From the NCBI RefSeq assembly GCF_000091305.1, contig NC_013929.1, positions 930,001 to 994,000 of the forward strand: 64,000 nucleotides of DNA, given 5' to 3'. Positions 17,220 to 26,072 of the stretch are shown piece by piece. This stretch comes from Streptomyces scabiei 87.22 (lineage in GTDB: Bacteria > Actinomycetota > Actinomycetes > Streptomycetales > Streptomycetaceae). The notes under the pieces were generated by a model. That model was not told where the DNA came from. It was given only the letters and a program-made list of their open reading frames with translations, and did no database searches. Position 1 is the stretch's first letter, and each line of letters begins with the position of its first letter. A program made the translations under genes and the position numbers.

Positions 17220-17999
17220 ATGTCCAGGTACGACTGGGATGTGAACCACGACGGAATCGACCGGGCGCGCGCCGCGGTCGAACCGGTACGAAAAGAAGTC
17301 ACCACGCACCCGATCTATCAGCGCATCGAAAACCGTGCCGATCTGGCGGTTTTCATGGAGCACCACGTCTTCGCGGTGTGGGACTTCATGTCCCTGCTCA
17401 CCTCCCTCCGGCGGGACCTGACCTGTGTGGAGGTCCCCTGGGTCCCGCGCGGGTCACCGGTCGGGCGGCGGCTCGTCAACGACATCGTGCTGGCCGAGGA
17501 GAGTGACGCGCTGAACGGCGGGTTCACCAGTCACTTCGAGCTGTACCGCGCGGCCATGGCCGAGGCGGGCGCGGACATCTCCCGCCTCGACACCTTCCTC
17601 GGGCTCGTCGGCGAGGGCCACGCCGTGTCCGCCGCCCTGCGGGTCGCCCGGGTGCCGGGCCCCGCAGCCGAGTTCGTCCGCACGACCTTCGAGATCGTCG
17701 AGGAACGGCCGCTGCACTGCAGGGCCGCCGCCTTCGCCTTCTCCCGGGAGGACCTGATCCCCGACATGTTCGACCAGGTGATCGAGAGGGAGGGCACGGA
17801 GCGGTTCCCGTTGTTCCGCGACTACCTCGCACGGCACATCGAGGTGGACGGGGAGGAGCACACACCGATGGCGATGGCCATGGTGGCGGAGCTGTGCGGC
17901 GAGGAGGACCGCCGGTGGGAGGAGGCGGTGGAGACGGCCACGACGGCACTGCAGGCACGCACACGCTTCTGGGACGGGATCGTCACGGCGATGGGGTGA
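17220..17999 (+). CDS. DUF3050 haem-oxygenase-like protein (putative diiron oxygenase)
   Basis: A 259-aa protein of the DUF3050 family, whose predicted fold is that of haem-oxygenase-like proteins. Several members of that fold class are diiron or dimanganese oxygenases acting on amines or acids. Conserved candidate metal ligands are visible: [23 protein letters not shown] acidic segment (residues about 95), IVEERPLHC and [12 protein letters not shown]. The ATG follows GAAGGAGA. It is divergent from the PABA operon over 88-150 bp, and that shared promoter region suggests co-regulation. N- or C-oxidation of a PABA-derived intermediate is possible but is inference. Confidence 0.82.
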   Translation: MSRYDWDVNHDGIDRARAAVEPVRKEVTTHPIYQRIENRADLAVFMEHHVFAVWDFMSLLTSLRRDLTCVEVPWVPRGSPVGRRLVNDIVLAEESDALNGGFTSHFELYRAAMAEAGADISRLDTFLGLVGEGHAVSAALRVARVPGPAAEFVRTTFEIVEERPLHCRAAAFAFSREDLIPDMFDQVIEREGTERFPLFRDYLARHIEVDGEEHTPMAMAMVAELCGEEDRRWEEAVETATTALQARTRFWDGIVTAMG

Positions 18000-18037
18000 G
18001 CCCGCGCCACGGTCGCCGTCCCGGTTACCGTCTGCCC

Positions 18038-18625
18038 ATGTCGAGTTTCGTCCAGCAACTCCCCGCCCTGCTCGGTGTGGTGATCGGTGCGTTCGGTTCC
18101 TATCTGGTGGTGATGCGGGGCGAGCAGGTGCGGTTCCGGCGCGAGCGGGAGAGCCGCTGGGAGGAGCGGCGGCTCGCCGTCTACGCCGACTGGGCACGGA
18201 CCGTCAAGCAGTCCGTCACGCTGGCCTACCGGGTCGCCTCCCATCTCGGCAACGACCCGCATCCCCACCCGCTGTCGCCGGAGGAGGCCGCGCCCCTCAT
18301 GGCGGAGGCGACGGCCGCCCGGGACCCCTCCGGGGAGGCGCTGCTGCTCCTCGGCAGCCCGGAGGTGGTCGAGAAGGCCCGGGCCTGGGTGGTCACGGTG
18401 ATGCGGATGGAGGAGTTCCTGCGCGGCGAGACCCGTGACCCGGCGGCCTGGCAGACGCTGCTGGAGCGGCAGCGCGCCGGGCGGGACGCCTACTACACCG
18501 CCGTACGCGAGGATCTGGCGCTGCCGCCCGGCCACGCCGGGCGTTGGCAACTGCCGCCCGCGCCGGCGACGGGGGCCACGGGCAGCACGCCTCCGTCCGC
18601 CCCACCGCCGGCGCCGCGCACCTGA
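18038..18625 (+). CDS. Membrane-anchored hypothetical protein
   Basis: A 195-aa protein with one N-terminal hydrophobic helix (LPALLGVVIGAFGSYLVVM), then a charged, helical body (RFRRERESRWEERRLAVYADW) that could form a short coiled coil, and a Pro/Ala-rich tail. This pattern is common in Streptomyces as a hypothetical family. The ATG at 18038 begins the helix. No function is recognised, and no operon link to the preceding DUF3050 gene is evident beyond the 38-bp spacing. Confidence 0.72.
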   Translation: MSSFVQQLPALLGVVIGAFGSYLVVMRGEQVRFRRERESRWEERRLAVYADWARTVKQSVTLAYRVASHLGNDPHPHPLSPEEAAPLMAEATAARDPSGEALLLLGSPEVVEKARAWVVTVMRMEEFLRGETRDPAAWQTLLERQRAGRDAYYTAVREDLALPPGHAGRWQLPPAPATGATGSTPPSAPPPAPRT

Positions 18626-18632
18626 GCAGGGC

Positions 18633-19547
18633 TCAGCGGTAGCCCGTGGTGTCCGCCGGCTTGCCCGCGTCCTGGACCTCGACGAGGTAGCGCCAGGCGT
18701 CCGGGCGGCTGCCGTCGAGGTCGGTGAAGCCGTAGGTCCGGGCGAGGGAGCCGCTGGAGAGGGAGTCGCCGTTGAAGCGGGCGACCTCGGGGTCGGCGGC
18801 GAGGGCGGCCACGGCCCGGCCGACGTAGCGGGGCGTCTCGGAGATGGCGAAGTGGGGCACGCGGTCGAGGGCCTCGCGCCAGTCCTCCTCGGTGACGCCG
18901 AACCCGTCGAGCATCATCTCCGAGCGCAGCCAGCCCGGGGTGAGCGCGACGGCGGTGGCACCGCGCGGGCCGAGTTCGTGGCCGAGGGCGAACGCCATGC
19001 GCAGGACGGAGGACTTGGCGAGGTCGTAGAAGAAGGTGGCCCGGTAGTTGACGCTGTTGTACTCGGCCGTGCCGTCGGTCATCTCCACGACCAGGCCGCC
19101 GGGGTTGCGCAGCAGCAGCGGCAGGGCGAAGTGGCTGGTGATGGCATGGGTCTCGACGGCGAGGCGCAGCAGCCGCAGCCCGTTGTCGAGATCGTGCTCC
19201 CAGACCGGACTCTCCCATTCGAAGAGCTTCTCGCCGCCCCAGACGTCGTTGACGAGGACGTCGAGCCTGCCCTGCTCCTCGGCGATCCGGTCCACCAGAG
19301 CCCGTACCTGTGCCGGTTCGAGATGGTCGGTGGGGACGGCGATGCCGTGGCCGCCCGCCTCATCGACCAGGTCGGCGGTGTCCTCCAGGGTCTCCGGACG
19401 GTCGTACTCGGAGCGCCGCTCCCGTGTGGAGCGCCCTGTGACGTAGACCGTCGCCCCGGCCGCGCCCAGTTCCACGGCGATCCCCCGGCCCGCTCCGCGG
19501 GTGGCTCCCGCGACCAGTGCGACCTTGCCGTCCAGCGGCTTCGACAT
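18633..19547 (-). CDS. Short-chain dehydrogenase/reductase (SDR)
   Basis: A 304-aa classical-type SDR. The cofactor motif is VALVAGATRGAGRGIAVELG and the NNAG-equivalent is VLVNDVWGG. A catalytic Tyr-x3-Lys is less clear: NYRATFFYDLAKSS gives Y-x-x-x-K. The C-terminus is longer than in minimal SDRs. The ATG at 19547 has GGAGGT five bases upstream. It is a single gene, convergent with the upstream membrane protein (7 bp apart). The substrate is unknown. Confidence 0.87.
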   Translation of the reverse strand: MSKPLDGKVALVAGATRGAGRGIAVELGAAGATVYVTGRSTRERRSEYDRPETLEDTADLVDEAGGHGIAVPTDHLEPAQVRALVDRIAEEQGRLDVLVNDVWGGEKLFEWESPVWEHDLDNGLRLLRLAVETHAITSHFALPLLLRNPGGLVVEMTDGTAEYNSVNYRATFFYDLAKSSVLRMAFALGHELGPRGATAVALTPGWLRSEMMLDGFGVTEEDWREALDRVPHFAISETPRYVGRAVAALAADPEVARFNGDSLSSGSLARTYGFTDLDGSRPDAWRYLVEVQDAGKPADTTGYR

Positions 19548-19754
19548 CTGCGACCTCCATCGCGTACGGATGACACCTTGGCGGACGTCGGAGGTGTTCC
19601 GGCGTCCTCGACACGAGGGTGTCGTGGAAGCCGGACATCTTCTGTCGGGTTTTCTGCGGGGCGCCCGGTAGCTCGGTCGATGGGGTGTTCGGATGGCGGC
19701 GGGTTCGTTGCGGCTTGTCGCGCCCACGCGGCGGAGCCGCATGTTCGATACAGC

Positions 19755-19778
19755 CCCGCGCCCCTTTCGGGGCGCGGG
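19755..19778 (-). terminator. GC hairpin downstream of the MBL-fold gene
   Basis: A perfect 10-bp stem CCCGCGCCCC / GGGGCGCGGG with loop TTTC lies 16 bp after the MBL-fold stop on the minus strand. The preceding GCGGCGGAGCCGC string is a typical dispersed Streptomyces intergenic motif. Confidence 0.65.
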
Positions 19779-19794
19779 TGCGGGACTCCTCGGA

Positions 19795-20424
19795 TCAGTG
19801 ACCCCTGTCGATCCACTCCTGCAGATGCGGGGCCTCGGCCCCGATCGTCGTGCTGTCGCCGTGACCCGTGTGCACGACCGTCTCGGGCGGGAGGGCGAGG
19901 AGACGGTCGCGGATGGAGTCGATGATCGTCGGGAAGTGCGACCAGGAGCGGCCGGTGGCGCCGGGGCCGCCGGCGAAGAGGGTGTCGCCGGTGAAGACCG
20001 TGCCGAGGCCCGGGTCGTACAGGCAGACGGCGCCCGGCGCGTGGCCGGGGGTGTGCAGGACGGTCAGGTCGGCGCCGGCGGCCTCGATGACCTGCCCGTC
20101 GGCCAGCCAGTGGTCGGGCAGCCGGTCCGGGTGGGTCTGCTTCCACAGCGGCAGATCGTCCGGATGGAGCCAGATCGGCGCGCCGGTGCGCTCGGCGAGC
20201 GCGGGGGCGGCGTCGATGTGGTCGTTGTGGGCGTGCGTGCAGACGATGGCCGCCAGCCTGCGGTCGCCCACGGCCTCGGCGATCGCGTCGGCGTCGTGGG
20301 CGGCGTCGATGACGACGACCTCGTGGTCGTCGCCGACGAGCCAGACGTTGTTGTCGACGTCCCAGGTGCCGCCGTCGAGGCTGAACGTGCCCGAGGTGAC
20401 GAGGTGTTCGATGCGGGCGGCCAT
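19795..20424 (-). CDS. Metallo-beta-lactamase-fold hydrolase linked to MscR
   Basis: A 209-aa MBL-fold hydrolase of glyoxalase II type. The zinc motif THAHNDHID is intact, with further ligand regions HTPGHAPG, FTGDTLF and HTGHG. Its start overlaps the stop of the mycothiol-dependent formaldehyde dehydrogenase. The same mscR-MBL gene order is known in other actinobacteria, including mycobacteria. A thioester hydrolase role, splitting the S-formylmycothiol made by the dehydrogenase, fits well but is inferred from context. Confidence 0.9.
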   Translation of the reverse strand: MAARIEHLVTSGTFSLDGGTWDVDNNVWLVGDDHEVVVIDAAHDADAIAEAVGDRRLAAIVCTHAHNDHIDAAPALAERTGAPIWLHPDDLPLWKQTHPDRLPDHWLADGQVIEAAGADLTVLHTPGHAPGAVCLYDPGLGTVFTGDTLFAGGPGATGRSWSHFPTIIDSIRDRLLALPPETVVHTGHGDSTTIGAEAPHLQEWIDRGH

Positions 20425-21509
20425 CAGAGCGTCACCACCGAGCGCAGGACGTCGCCGCCGTGCATCCGCTCGAAGGCCTTCTCCACGTCGTCGAGCCCGA
20501 TGGTCTCGGTGACGAAGGCTTCCAGGTCCAGGCGCCCCTGCAGATACAGGTCGATCAGCATGGGGAAGTCGCGGTCGGGCAGGCAGTCGCCGTACCAGGA
20601 GGACTTCAGCGCGCCGCCGCGGCCGAAGACGTCGAGCAGGGGGAGTTCGAGCTTCATCTCCGGGGTGGGGACACCGACCAGGACGACCGTCCCGGCCAGG
20701 TCACGGGCGTAGAACGCCTGCTTGTACGTCTCCGGACGGCCCACCGCCTCGATGACCACGTCGGCGCCGAAACCGCCGGTCAGCTCACGGATCGCCTCGA
20801 CGGGGTCGGTGTCCTTGGAGTTGACCGTGTGCGTGGCGCCGATGCTCCTGGCGGTGGTGAGCTTCCGGTCGTCGATGTCGACGGCGATGATCTTCGCGGC
20901 ACCCGCCAGCAGGGACCCGGCGATGGCAGCGTCCCCGACGCCGCCGCAGCCGATCACGGCGACCGTGTCACCCCGGCCCACATTGCCGGTGTTGATCGCC
21001 GCACCGATACCCGCCATCACCCCGCAGCCCAGCAGACCCGCCACCGCAGGCGCGGCCGCCGGGTCCACCTTCGTGCACTGGCCCGCCGCCACCAGCGTCT
21101 TCTCCGCGAACGCACCGATACCCAGCGCCGGAGACAACTCCGTGCCGTCCAGCAGCGTCATCTTCTGCGTCGCGTTGTGCGTGTTGAAGCAGTACCACGG
21201 ACGACCCCGCCGACAGGCCCGACAACTCCCGCACACCGCACGCCAGTTGAGAATCACGAAATCACCGGGCGCCACATCCGTGACCCCTTCCCCGACCGAC
21301 TCCACCACACCCGCCGCCTCATGACCCAGGAGGAACGGGAAGTCGTCACTGATGCCGCCCTGCTTGTAGTGGAGGTCGGTGTGGCACACGCCGCACGCCT
21401 GCACCTTCACCACGGCCTCCCCCGGCCCCGGGTCGGGCACGACGATCGTCTCGATCCGCACCGGCTCGTTCCTGCCCGGTGCGATCACGCCGCGTACTTG
21501 CTGCGCCAT
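20424..21509 (-). CDS. mscR: S-(hydroxymethyl)mycothiol dehydrogenase
   Basis: A 361-aa zinc-dependent class III-type alcohol dehydrogenase that oxidises the formaldehyde-mycothiol adduct. Catalytic zinc ligands are in [10 protein letters not shown] and GHEAAGVVE. Structural zinc cysteines lie in [15 protein letters not shown]. The NAD-binding motif is [12 protein letters not shown]. The sequence closely follows the mycothiol-dependent formaldehyde dehydrogenase family, including TGNVGRGD and the [14 protein letters not shown] segment. ATG 21509 leads a two-gene operon with the MBL-fold hydrolase. Confidence 0.93.
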   Translation of the reverse strand: MAQQVRGVIAPGRNEPVRIETIVVPDPGPGEAVVKVQACGVCHTDLHYKQGGISDDFPFLLGHEAAGVVESVGEGVTDVAPGDFVILNWRAVCGSCRACRRGRPWYCFNTHNATQKMTLLDGTELSPALGIGAFAEKTLVAAGQCTKVDPAAAPAVAGLLGCGVMAGIGAAINTGNVGRGDTVAVIGCGGVGDAAIAGSLLAGAAKIIAVDIDDRKLTTARSIGATHTVNSKDTDPVEAIRELTGGFGADVVIEAVGRPETYKQAFYARDLAGTVVLVGVPTPEMKLELPLLDVFGRGGALKSSWYGDCLPDRDFPMLIDLYLQGRLDLEAFVTETIGLDDVEKAFERMHGGDVLRSVVTL

Positions 21510-21700
21510 GGTGAACCCTTCCGTCGATCCGAGATCGGGCGGTCGCCCGCCCATGGTCACCCTACGGAGTGACCAGCCGGTACGGCCTGCGGAGGGGTTC
21601 GTTCGCGGTCGAAAGTCGTTCCGGGTGTCGCCCGGCACCGACGTAGGGTGAAGCTCCGCGCCCCGGTCCCCACTCCCCGACCGACCTGCCGAGGAGCCCT

Positions 21701-23461
21701 GTGAGCACCCCTGAGACCACGGCCGAACGGCAGCCGCCCACCTGGCGGCTGCTGCTCGGTTATGTACGGCCCCACCGCTGGGCACTGTTGCTGGGCGCGC
21801 TGCTGTCCCTCGTGACCGGCGCCACCGGGCTCGCGCTGCCGCTGGTGGCCCGTGAGCTGATCGACGATCTCTCGCACGACCGGACCATCACCTGGGCCCT
21901 GGTGCTGATGTCCGTCCTGGTGGTCACCAACGCGGCGGTGGGCGCGGTGGGTTCGTACGTGCTGCGGCGCACCGCGGAGTCGGTGGTGCTCGGCGCGCGG
22001 CGCGCCCTGTCCTCGTATCTGCTGCGGCTGCGGATCACGGCGGTGGACCGCAGCGAGCCGGGCGACCTGATGGCCCGGATCACCTCCGACACCACCCTGC
22101 TGCGCGAGGTCACCACCGACACCCTGGTGGGCCTCGGCACCGGCGGGCTCACCCTGGTCGCGACGGTGGTGCTGATGGGTCTGGTGGACCCGGTGCTGCT
22201 GGCCGTGACGCTGGGCGTGATCGTGGGCGCGGGCCTTGTCTTCGGGGTGATCGTGCCACGTATCAACCGGGCGAGCAGGGCCGCGCAGGACGCGGTCGGC
22301 GCGATGGGCGCCTCCCTGGAGCGGATCCTCGGCGCGCTGCGCACGGTGAAGGCGTCCGGCGCCGAGCACCGCGAGGAGGAGACGATCCACGCGGCCGCCG
22401 AGGAGTCGTGGCGCCAGAGCGTCCGGGCCGCCAAGTGGTCGGCCGCCGCCGGGAACACGGCGGGGCTCGCCATGCAGATCGCCTTCATCACGGTACTGGC
22501 GGTGGGCGGCGCCCGGGTCGCGACCGGCGCGATCGACGTGGGCACGCTGGTGGCGTTCCTGCTGTACGTCTTCTACCTGATGTCGCCGATACAGCAGGTC
22601 GTGGGAGCGGTCACCCAGTACCAGACCGGTGCCGCCGCGCTCGCCCGCATCCAGGAGGCGCTGCGGCTGCCCGCGGAGCCCGCCGCCGCACCGGCACCGC
22701 TGCCGTCCCCCGACGCCGCACCCGCCGCGCTCGCCTTCGACGAGGTCCGCTTCCGCTACGCCGACGACCTTCCGTACGTCCACCACGGGGTGACCTTCGA
22801 GGTGCCGGCGCGGGGCATGACGGCGTTCGTCGGCCCCTCGGGTGCCGGCAAGACGACGGTCTTCTCGCTCATCGAGCGGTTCTACGACCCCGAGGCGGGC
22901 CTCATCACGGTCGACGGCCGCGATGTCGCCGAGTGGGAGCTGACCCGGCTGCGGTCCGCGATCGGGTACGTCGAACAGGACGCGCCCGTGCTGTCGGGCA
23001 CGCTGCGGGACAACCTGCTCCTGGGCAACCCGGACGCCGGCGAAGGTGACCTGACACGGGTGCTGAAGACCACCCGGCTGGACGGTCTGGTGGCCAAGCT
23101 GCCGCAGGGGCTGGAGACGCTGGTCGGTCACCGGGGCACCAAGCTGTCCGGCGGCGAACGCCAGCGGGTGGCCATCGCCCGCGCCCTGCTGCGCAGCCCC
23201 CGGCTGCTGCTGCTCGACGAGGCGACGAGCCAGCTGGACGCCGTGAACGAGGCGGCGCTGCGCGACACGGTCGCCGACGTGGCCCGGACGACGACGGTGC
23301 TGGTCGTCGCCCACCGGCTGTCGACGGTGACGGCGGCCGACCGCATCGTCGTGATGGACGCGGGCCGGGTCCGCGCGGTCGGTACCCACCGCGAACTCGT
23401 GGCCGCCGACCCGCTGTACGCGGAGCTGGCGGCCACGCAGTTCCTCGCGACGGCCGGTTAG
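21701..23461 (+). CDS. ABC exporter half-transporter (permease fused to ATPase)
   Basis: A 586-aa type IV (MsbA/LmrA-like) exporter. Six membrane segments occupy about residues 20-300. The ATPase domain has Walker [10 protein letters not shown], a Q-loop at YVEQDAPV, the signature LSGGERQ, Walker B LLLLDEAT and the H-loop VAHRL, so it is catalytically complete and probably homodimeric. The GTG start is preceded by GAGGAG. It is a single gene, divergent from mscR. The substrate is unknown; multidrug or lipid export is the family norm. Confidence 0.92.
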   Translation: MSTPETTAERQPPTWRLLLGYVRPHRWALLLGALLSLVTGATGLALPLVARELIDDLSHDRTITWALVLMSVLVVTNAAVGAVGSYVLRRTAESVVLGARRALSSYLLRLRITAVDRSEPGDLMARITSDTTLLREVTTDTLVGLGTGGLTLVATVVLMGLVDPVLLAVTLGVIVGAGLVFGVIVPRINRASRAAQDAVGAMGASLERILGALRTVKASGAEHREEETIHAAAEESWRQSVRAAKWSAAAGNTAGLAMQIAFITVLAVGGARVATGAIDVGTLVAFLLYVFYLMSPIQQVVGAVTQYQTGAAALARIQEALRLPAEPAAAPAPLPSPDAAPAALAFDEVRFRYADDLPYVHHGVTFEVPARGMTAFVGPSGAGKTTVFSLIERFYDPEAGLITVDGRDVAEWELTRLRSAIGYVEQDAPVLSGTLRDNLLLGNPDAGEGDLTRVLKTTRLDGLVAKLPQGLETLVGHRGTKLSGGERQRVAIARALLRSPRLLLLDEATSQLDAVNEAALRDTVADVARTTTVLVVAHRLSTVTAADRIVVMDAGRVRAVGTHRELVAADPLYAELAATQFLATAG

Positions 23462-23492
23462 CCCGGCCCGCCGCGAGCCCTTCCCTGCCGGA

Positions 23493-24953
23493 TCAGAAGG
23501 GGAAGTGGGAGTGCTGGGTGGCGATGGTGACCCAGCGGGTGTTGGAGAAGGCCTCGATGCCCCAGCGGCCGCCGAAGCGGCCGTAGCCGGACGCCTTCAC
23601 CCCGCCGAAGGGGACCATGGGCTCGTCGGCCACGGACTGGTCGTTGACGTGCACGATGCCGGTACGGATCCGGCGCGCGACGGCCAGGCCGTGGGTGGCG
23701 CTCTCGGTGATGATGCCGCAGCTCAGACCGTTGTCGGTGTCGTTGGCGGCGGCCACCGCCTCCTCGTCGTCGGTGAACGTCTGCAGGACGCACAGCGGGC
23801 CGAAGGACTCCTGGTGGTACAGGTCGGCGTCCTGGGAGACATCGCTGAGCACGGTCGCCGGGTGCACCGCGCCCTCCGGCCGGCCGCCTCCGGCCAGGAC
23901 CGTGGCGCCCTTGGCGACCGCGTCCTCGACCAGCGCGGCGATCCGCCCGGCGGCAGCCGCGCTGACCAGCGGGCCGACCACGGTGTGCGGGTGGCCGGGG
24001 TCGCCGGCCTGCAGGGTGGCGACCTTGGCGGTGAACTTCCGCGTGAACTCCTCCGCCAGCGACTCGTGCACCAGGATGCGGTCCCCGCACATGCAGATCT
24101 GCCCGGCGTTCATGAACACGCTGAAGGTGACGGCGTCGACGGCGTAGTCCACATCGGCGTCCTCGAGCACGATCACGGAGTTCTTCCCGCCCAGCTCCAG
24201 CACGGCGGGCTTGAGGTGCCGGGCCGCGTGCTCGCCGATGATCCGCCCCACCCCGGTGGAACCGGTGAAGTTCACCGCGCGCACCCGTGCGTCGGAGATC
24301 AGCGCCTCCGCGATCTCGGCGGCGTCCTCGGGCGCGTTGGTCACCACGTTCAGCACGCCGTCGGGCAGCCCGGCCTCCCGCAGCACGTCCGCGACCAGCA
24401 GCCCGCAGGCGATCGGGGCGTCCTCGCTGGGCTTGACGACCACGGTGTTGCCGGCGGCCAGCGGCGCCGCCACGGCCCGCACCCCCAGGATGACCGGCGC
24501 GTTCCACGGCGCGAACGCCGCCACCACGCCCAGCGGCTCGCGTACCGCCAGGCTCAGCGCGCCCTCCTTCTGCGTGGCGAGGACCTCACCGCGCGGAGCG
24601 GTGACCGCGGCCGCCGCCTCGCGCAGCATGTTGGCCGCCAGCGCCACGTTGAAGTACGCCCACGGCCGGGTGCCGCCCACCTCGCGGGCCATGATGTCGG
24701 CGATCTGCTCGCCGCGGCCCTCCAGCAGGTCGGCGGCCTTGTGGAGGATCGCCCGCCGGGCGAACGGGGCCAGCGCGGCCCACTGTTCGAACGCGGCGTC
24801 GGCCGCGTCCACCGCCCGAGTCACATCCTCCGGCCCGGCCGCCGCGACCGTCGCGTACACCTCCCCCGTGAACGGGTCGAGGTCCTCGGCGGTGCGGCCG
24901 GACGCGGCGGGCACGTCCTTGCCGCCGATCAGAAGGTCACGGGTCAGAGCCAT
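23493..24953 (-). CDS. Aldehyde dehydrogenase (aromatic/benzaldehyde-type)
   Basis: A 486-aa NAD(P)-dependent aldehyde dehydrogenase. It shows the N-terminal DLLIGGKDVPAASGRT, the general base Glu in LELGGKNS, the nucleophile Cys in NAGQICMCGDR, the FTGSTGVGR cofactor loop and the ESFGPLC segment. The layout resembles vanillin/benzaldehyde dehydrogenases. ATG 24953 follows GAGGAA; the longer 25001 start adds unlike residues. It is convergent with the ABC exporter (31 bp). No catabolic partner gene lies beside it. Confidence 0.9.
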   Translation of the reverse strand: MALTRDLLIGGKDVPAASGRTAEDLDPFTGEVYATVAAAGPEDVTRAVDAADAAFEQWAALAPFARRAILHKAADLLEGRGEQIADIMAREVGGTRPWAYFNVALAANMLREAAAAVTAPRGEVLATQKEGALSLAVREPLGVVAAFAPWNAPVILGVRAVAAPLAAGNTVVVKPSEDAPIACGLLVADVLREAGLPDGVLNVVTNAPEDAAEIAEALISDARVRAVNFTGSTGVGRIIGEHAARHLKPAVLELGGKNSVIVLEDADVDYAVDAVTFSVFMNAGQICMCGDRILVHESLAEEFTRKFTAKVATLQAGDPGHPHTVVGPLVSAAAAGRIAALVEDAVAKGATVLAGGGRPEGAVHPATVLSDVSQDADLYHQESFGPLCVLQTFTDDEEAVAAANDTDNGLSCGIITESATHGLAVARRIRTGIVHVNDQSVADEPMVPFGGVKASGYGRFGGRWGIEAFSNTRWVTIATQHSHFPF

Positions 24954-25084
24954 GATGCTGCTTCCTCGGGTACGTAGCGACGACGGTACGTGATCGAGCA
25001 TGATCGCTCACGAACGATCGTAGTGCGAAATTCAATTACGTTACTGTTCCGTGATGCTCTGCCCGGCTCCCGGGGAATGTCAAG

Positions 25085-25113
25085 AGCCCCACCGCTCCGT
25101 GCGCGGCGGGGCT
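25085..25113 (-). terminator. Hairpin after the small secreted protein gene
   Basis: AGCCCC plus CCGC pairs with GCGG plus GGGGCT across one mismatch and a 7-base loop, 24 bp beyond the stop of the minus-strand gene ending at 25138. Confidence 0.6.
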
Positions 25114-25137
25114 CCCGGCCGTGTCCGGCCGCCTGCG

Positions 25138-25434
25138 TTACTGGACGGCGCCCAGCAGACCGTAGGCGGGCGCGGCCAGGTCGGTGACCTGGTGCAGCTC
25201 GCTGAGCCGGTTCAGCTCGTGGACCTGGTCGAGGCTCCTGAGCTGCTGCGAGGGACGCGGAAGGCTCTGCCTCTGCTCCTCGGGGAGGTCGCTGACGGCG
25301 AGCGAGTCCAGCGTGGACATCGGGTTGATGCGGGTCGCTTCCGCGGTCGCGTCCGCGTTCGCCATCGGTGCGGCCAGGCCCGTGACACCGATGGCGAGAC
25401 CCACGGCGGCGACGACACGTCGAGTTGAGATCAT
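25138..25434 (-). CDS. Small secreted hypothetical protein
   Basis: A 98-aa protein with a clear signal peptide (MISTRRVVAAVGLAIGVTGL, cleavage after ANA) and a mature part of about 70 residues that is Leu/Gln/Ser rich (SLPRPSQQLRSLDQVHELNR). There are no cysteines and no known domain. ATG 25434 was chosen because it opens the signal sequence; the longer frame from 25479 lacks any signal. A role in the cell envelope is possible, but nothing more can be said. Confidence 0.72.
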   Translation of the reverse strand: MISTRRVVAAVGLAIGVTGLAAPMANADATAEATRINPMSTLDSLAVSDLPEEQRQSLPRPSQQLRSLDQVHELNRLSELHQVTDLAAPAYGLLGAVQ

Positions 25435-25612
25435 GCCCTCAGCAACGCGTGCCGGCCCCGGTCGGTCACGGCCGCTCACGGCCGCTCACCCGTGAGGCGC
25501 ATGTCCGCCACCGCACTTGCCGGGCGCCGCCCGGCGGAGGAGCCTGGCAGGAGAGGCCTTGAGCGGCCCGCTGCCTCCTGCCGGGCCCCGCGGCCTTCGA
25601 AGGAGGTCAGCC

Positions 25613-25978
25613 ATGGGCACCTCGACGAGCCCCGCCTTCGATGTCGAAGCGCTGCGCCGGGGCACGGAGGAAGCGAACGCGACGACGCTGACGTCGCTCT
25701 ACGCGGACGACGCCGAGATGCGCGTCGTGGACCGCAACACCCAGCCCAGCCACCCCAAGGTGCTGCACGGCCGGGACGAGATCGCCGCGATGTACGACGA
25801 CGTCTGCGGCCGGGAGATGACCCACAAGGTCGAGCAGGTGCTCGTCCAGGGCGATCAGGTCGCCCTCACCGAGTCCTGCGAGTACCCCGACGGGGTGCGG
25901 GTCTGGGCCAGTTCGATGATCTCCCTGCGCGACGGCAAGATCATCGACCACACCATGGTGCAGGCCTGGGACGAGTAA
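25613..25978 (+). CDS. NTF2/SnoaL-like fold protein
   Basis: A 121-aa single-domain protein of the nuclear-transport-factor-2-like fold: an N-terminal helix, then TLTSLYADDAEMRVVDR and a sheet ending in ISLRDGKIIDHTMVQAWDE. The ATG has a perfect AAGGAGGT site at 25600-25607, which fixes the start. Such small proteins act as isomerases, cyclases or binding subunits. The specific role here is unknown. Confidence 0.85.
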   Translation: MGTSTSPAFDVEALRRGTEEANATTLTSLYADDAEMRVVDRNTQPSHPKVLHGRDEIAAMYDDVCGREMTHKVEQVLVQGDQVALTESCEYPDGVRVWASSMISLRDGKIIDHTMVQAWDE

Positions 25979-26072
25979 CCGTCCCGCGCGGGCCCTTGCG
26001 GGCAGCGGCTCTTTCGGGACATCGCGGTGCGTTCCCCTGCCGGGGTCCCGCGGCGACGCGATACTGGCGGGC

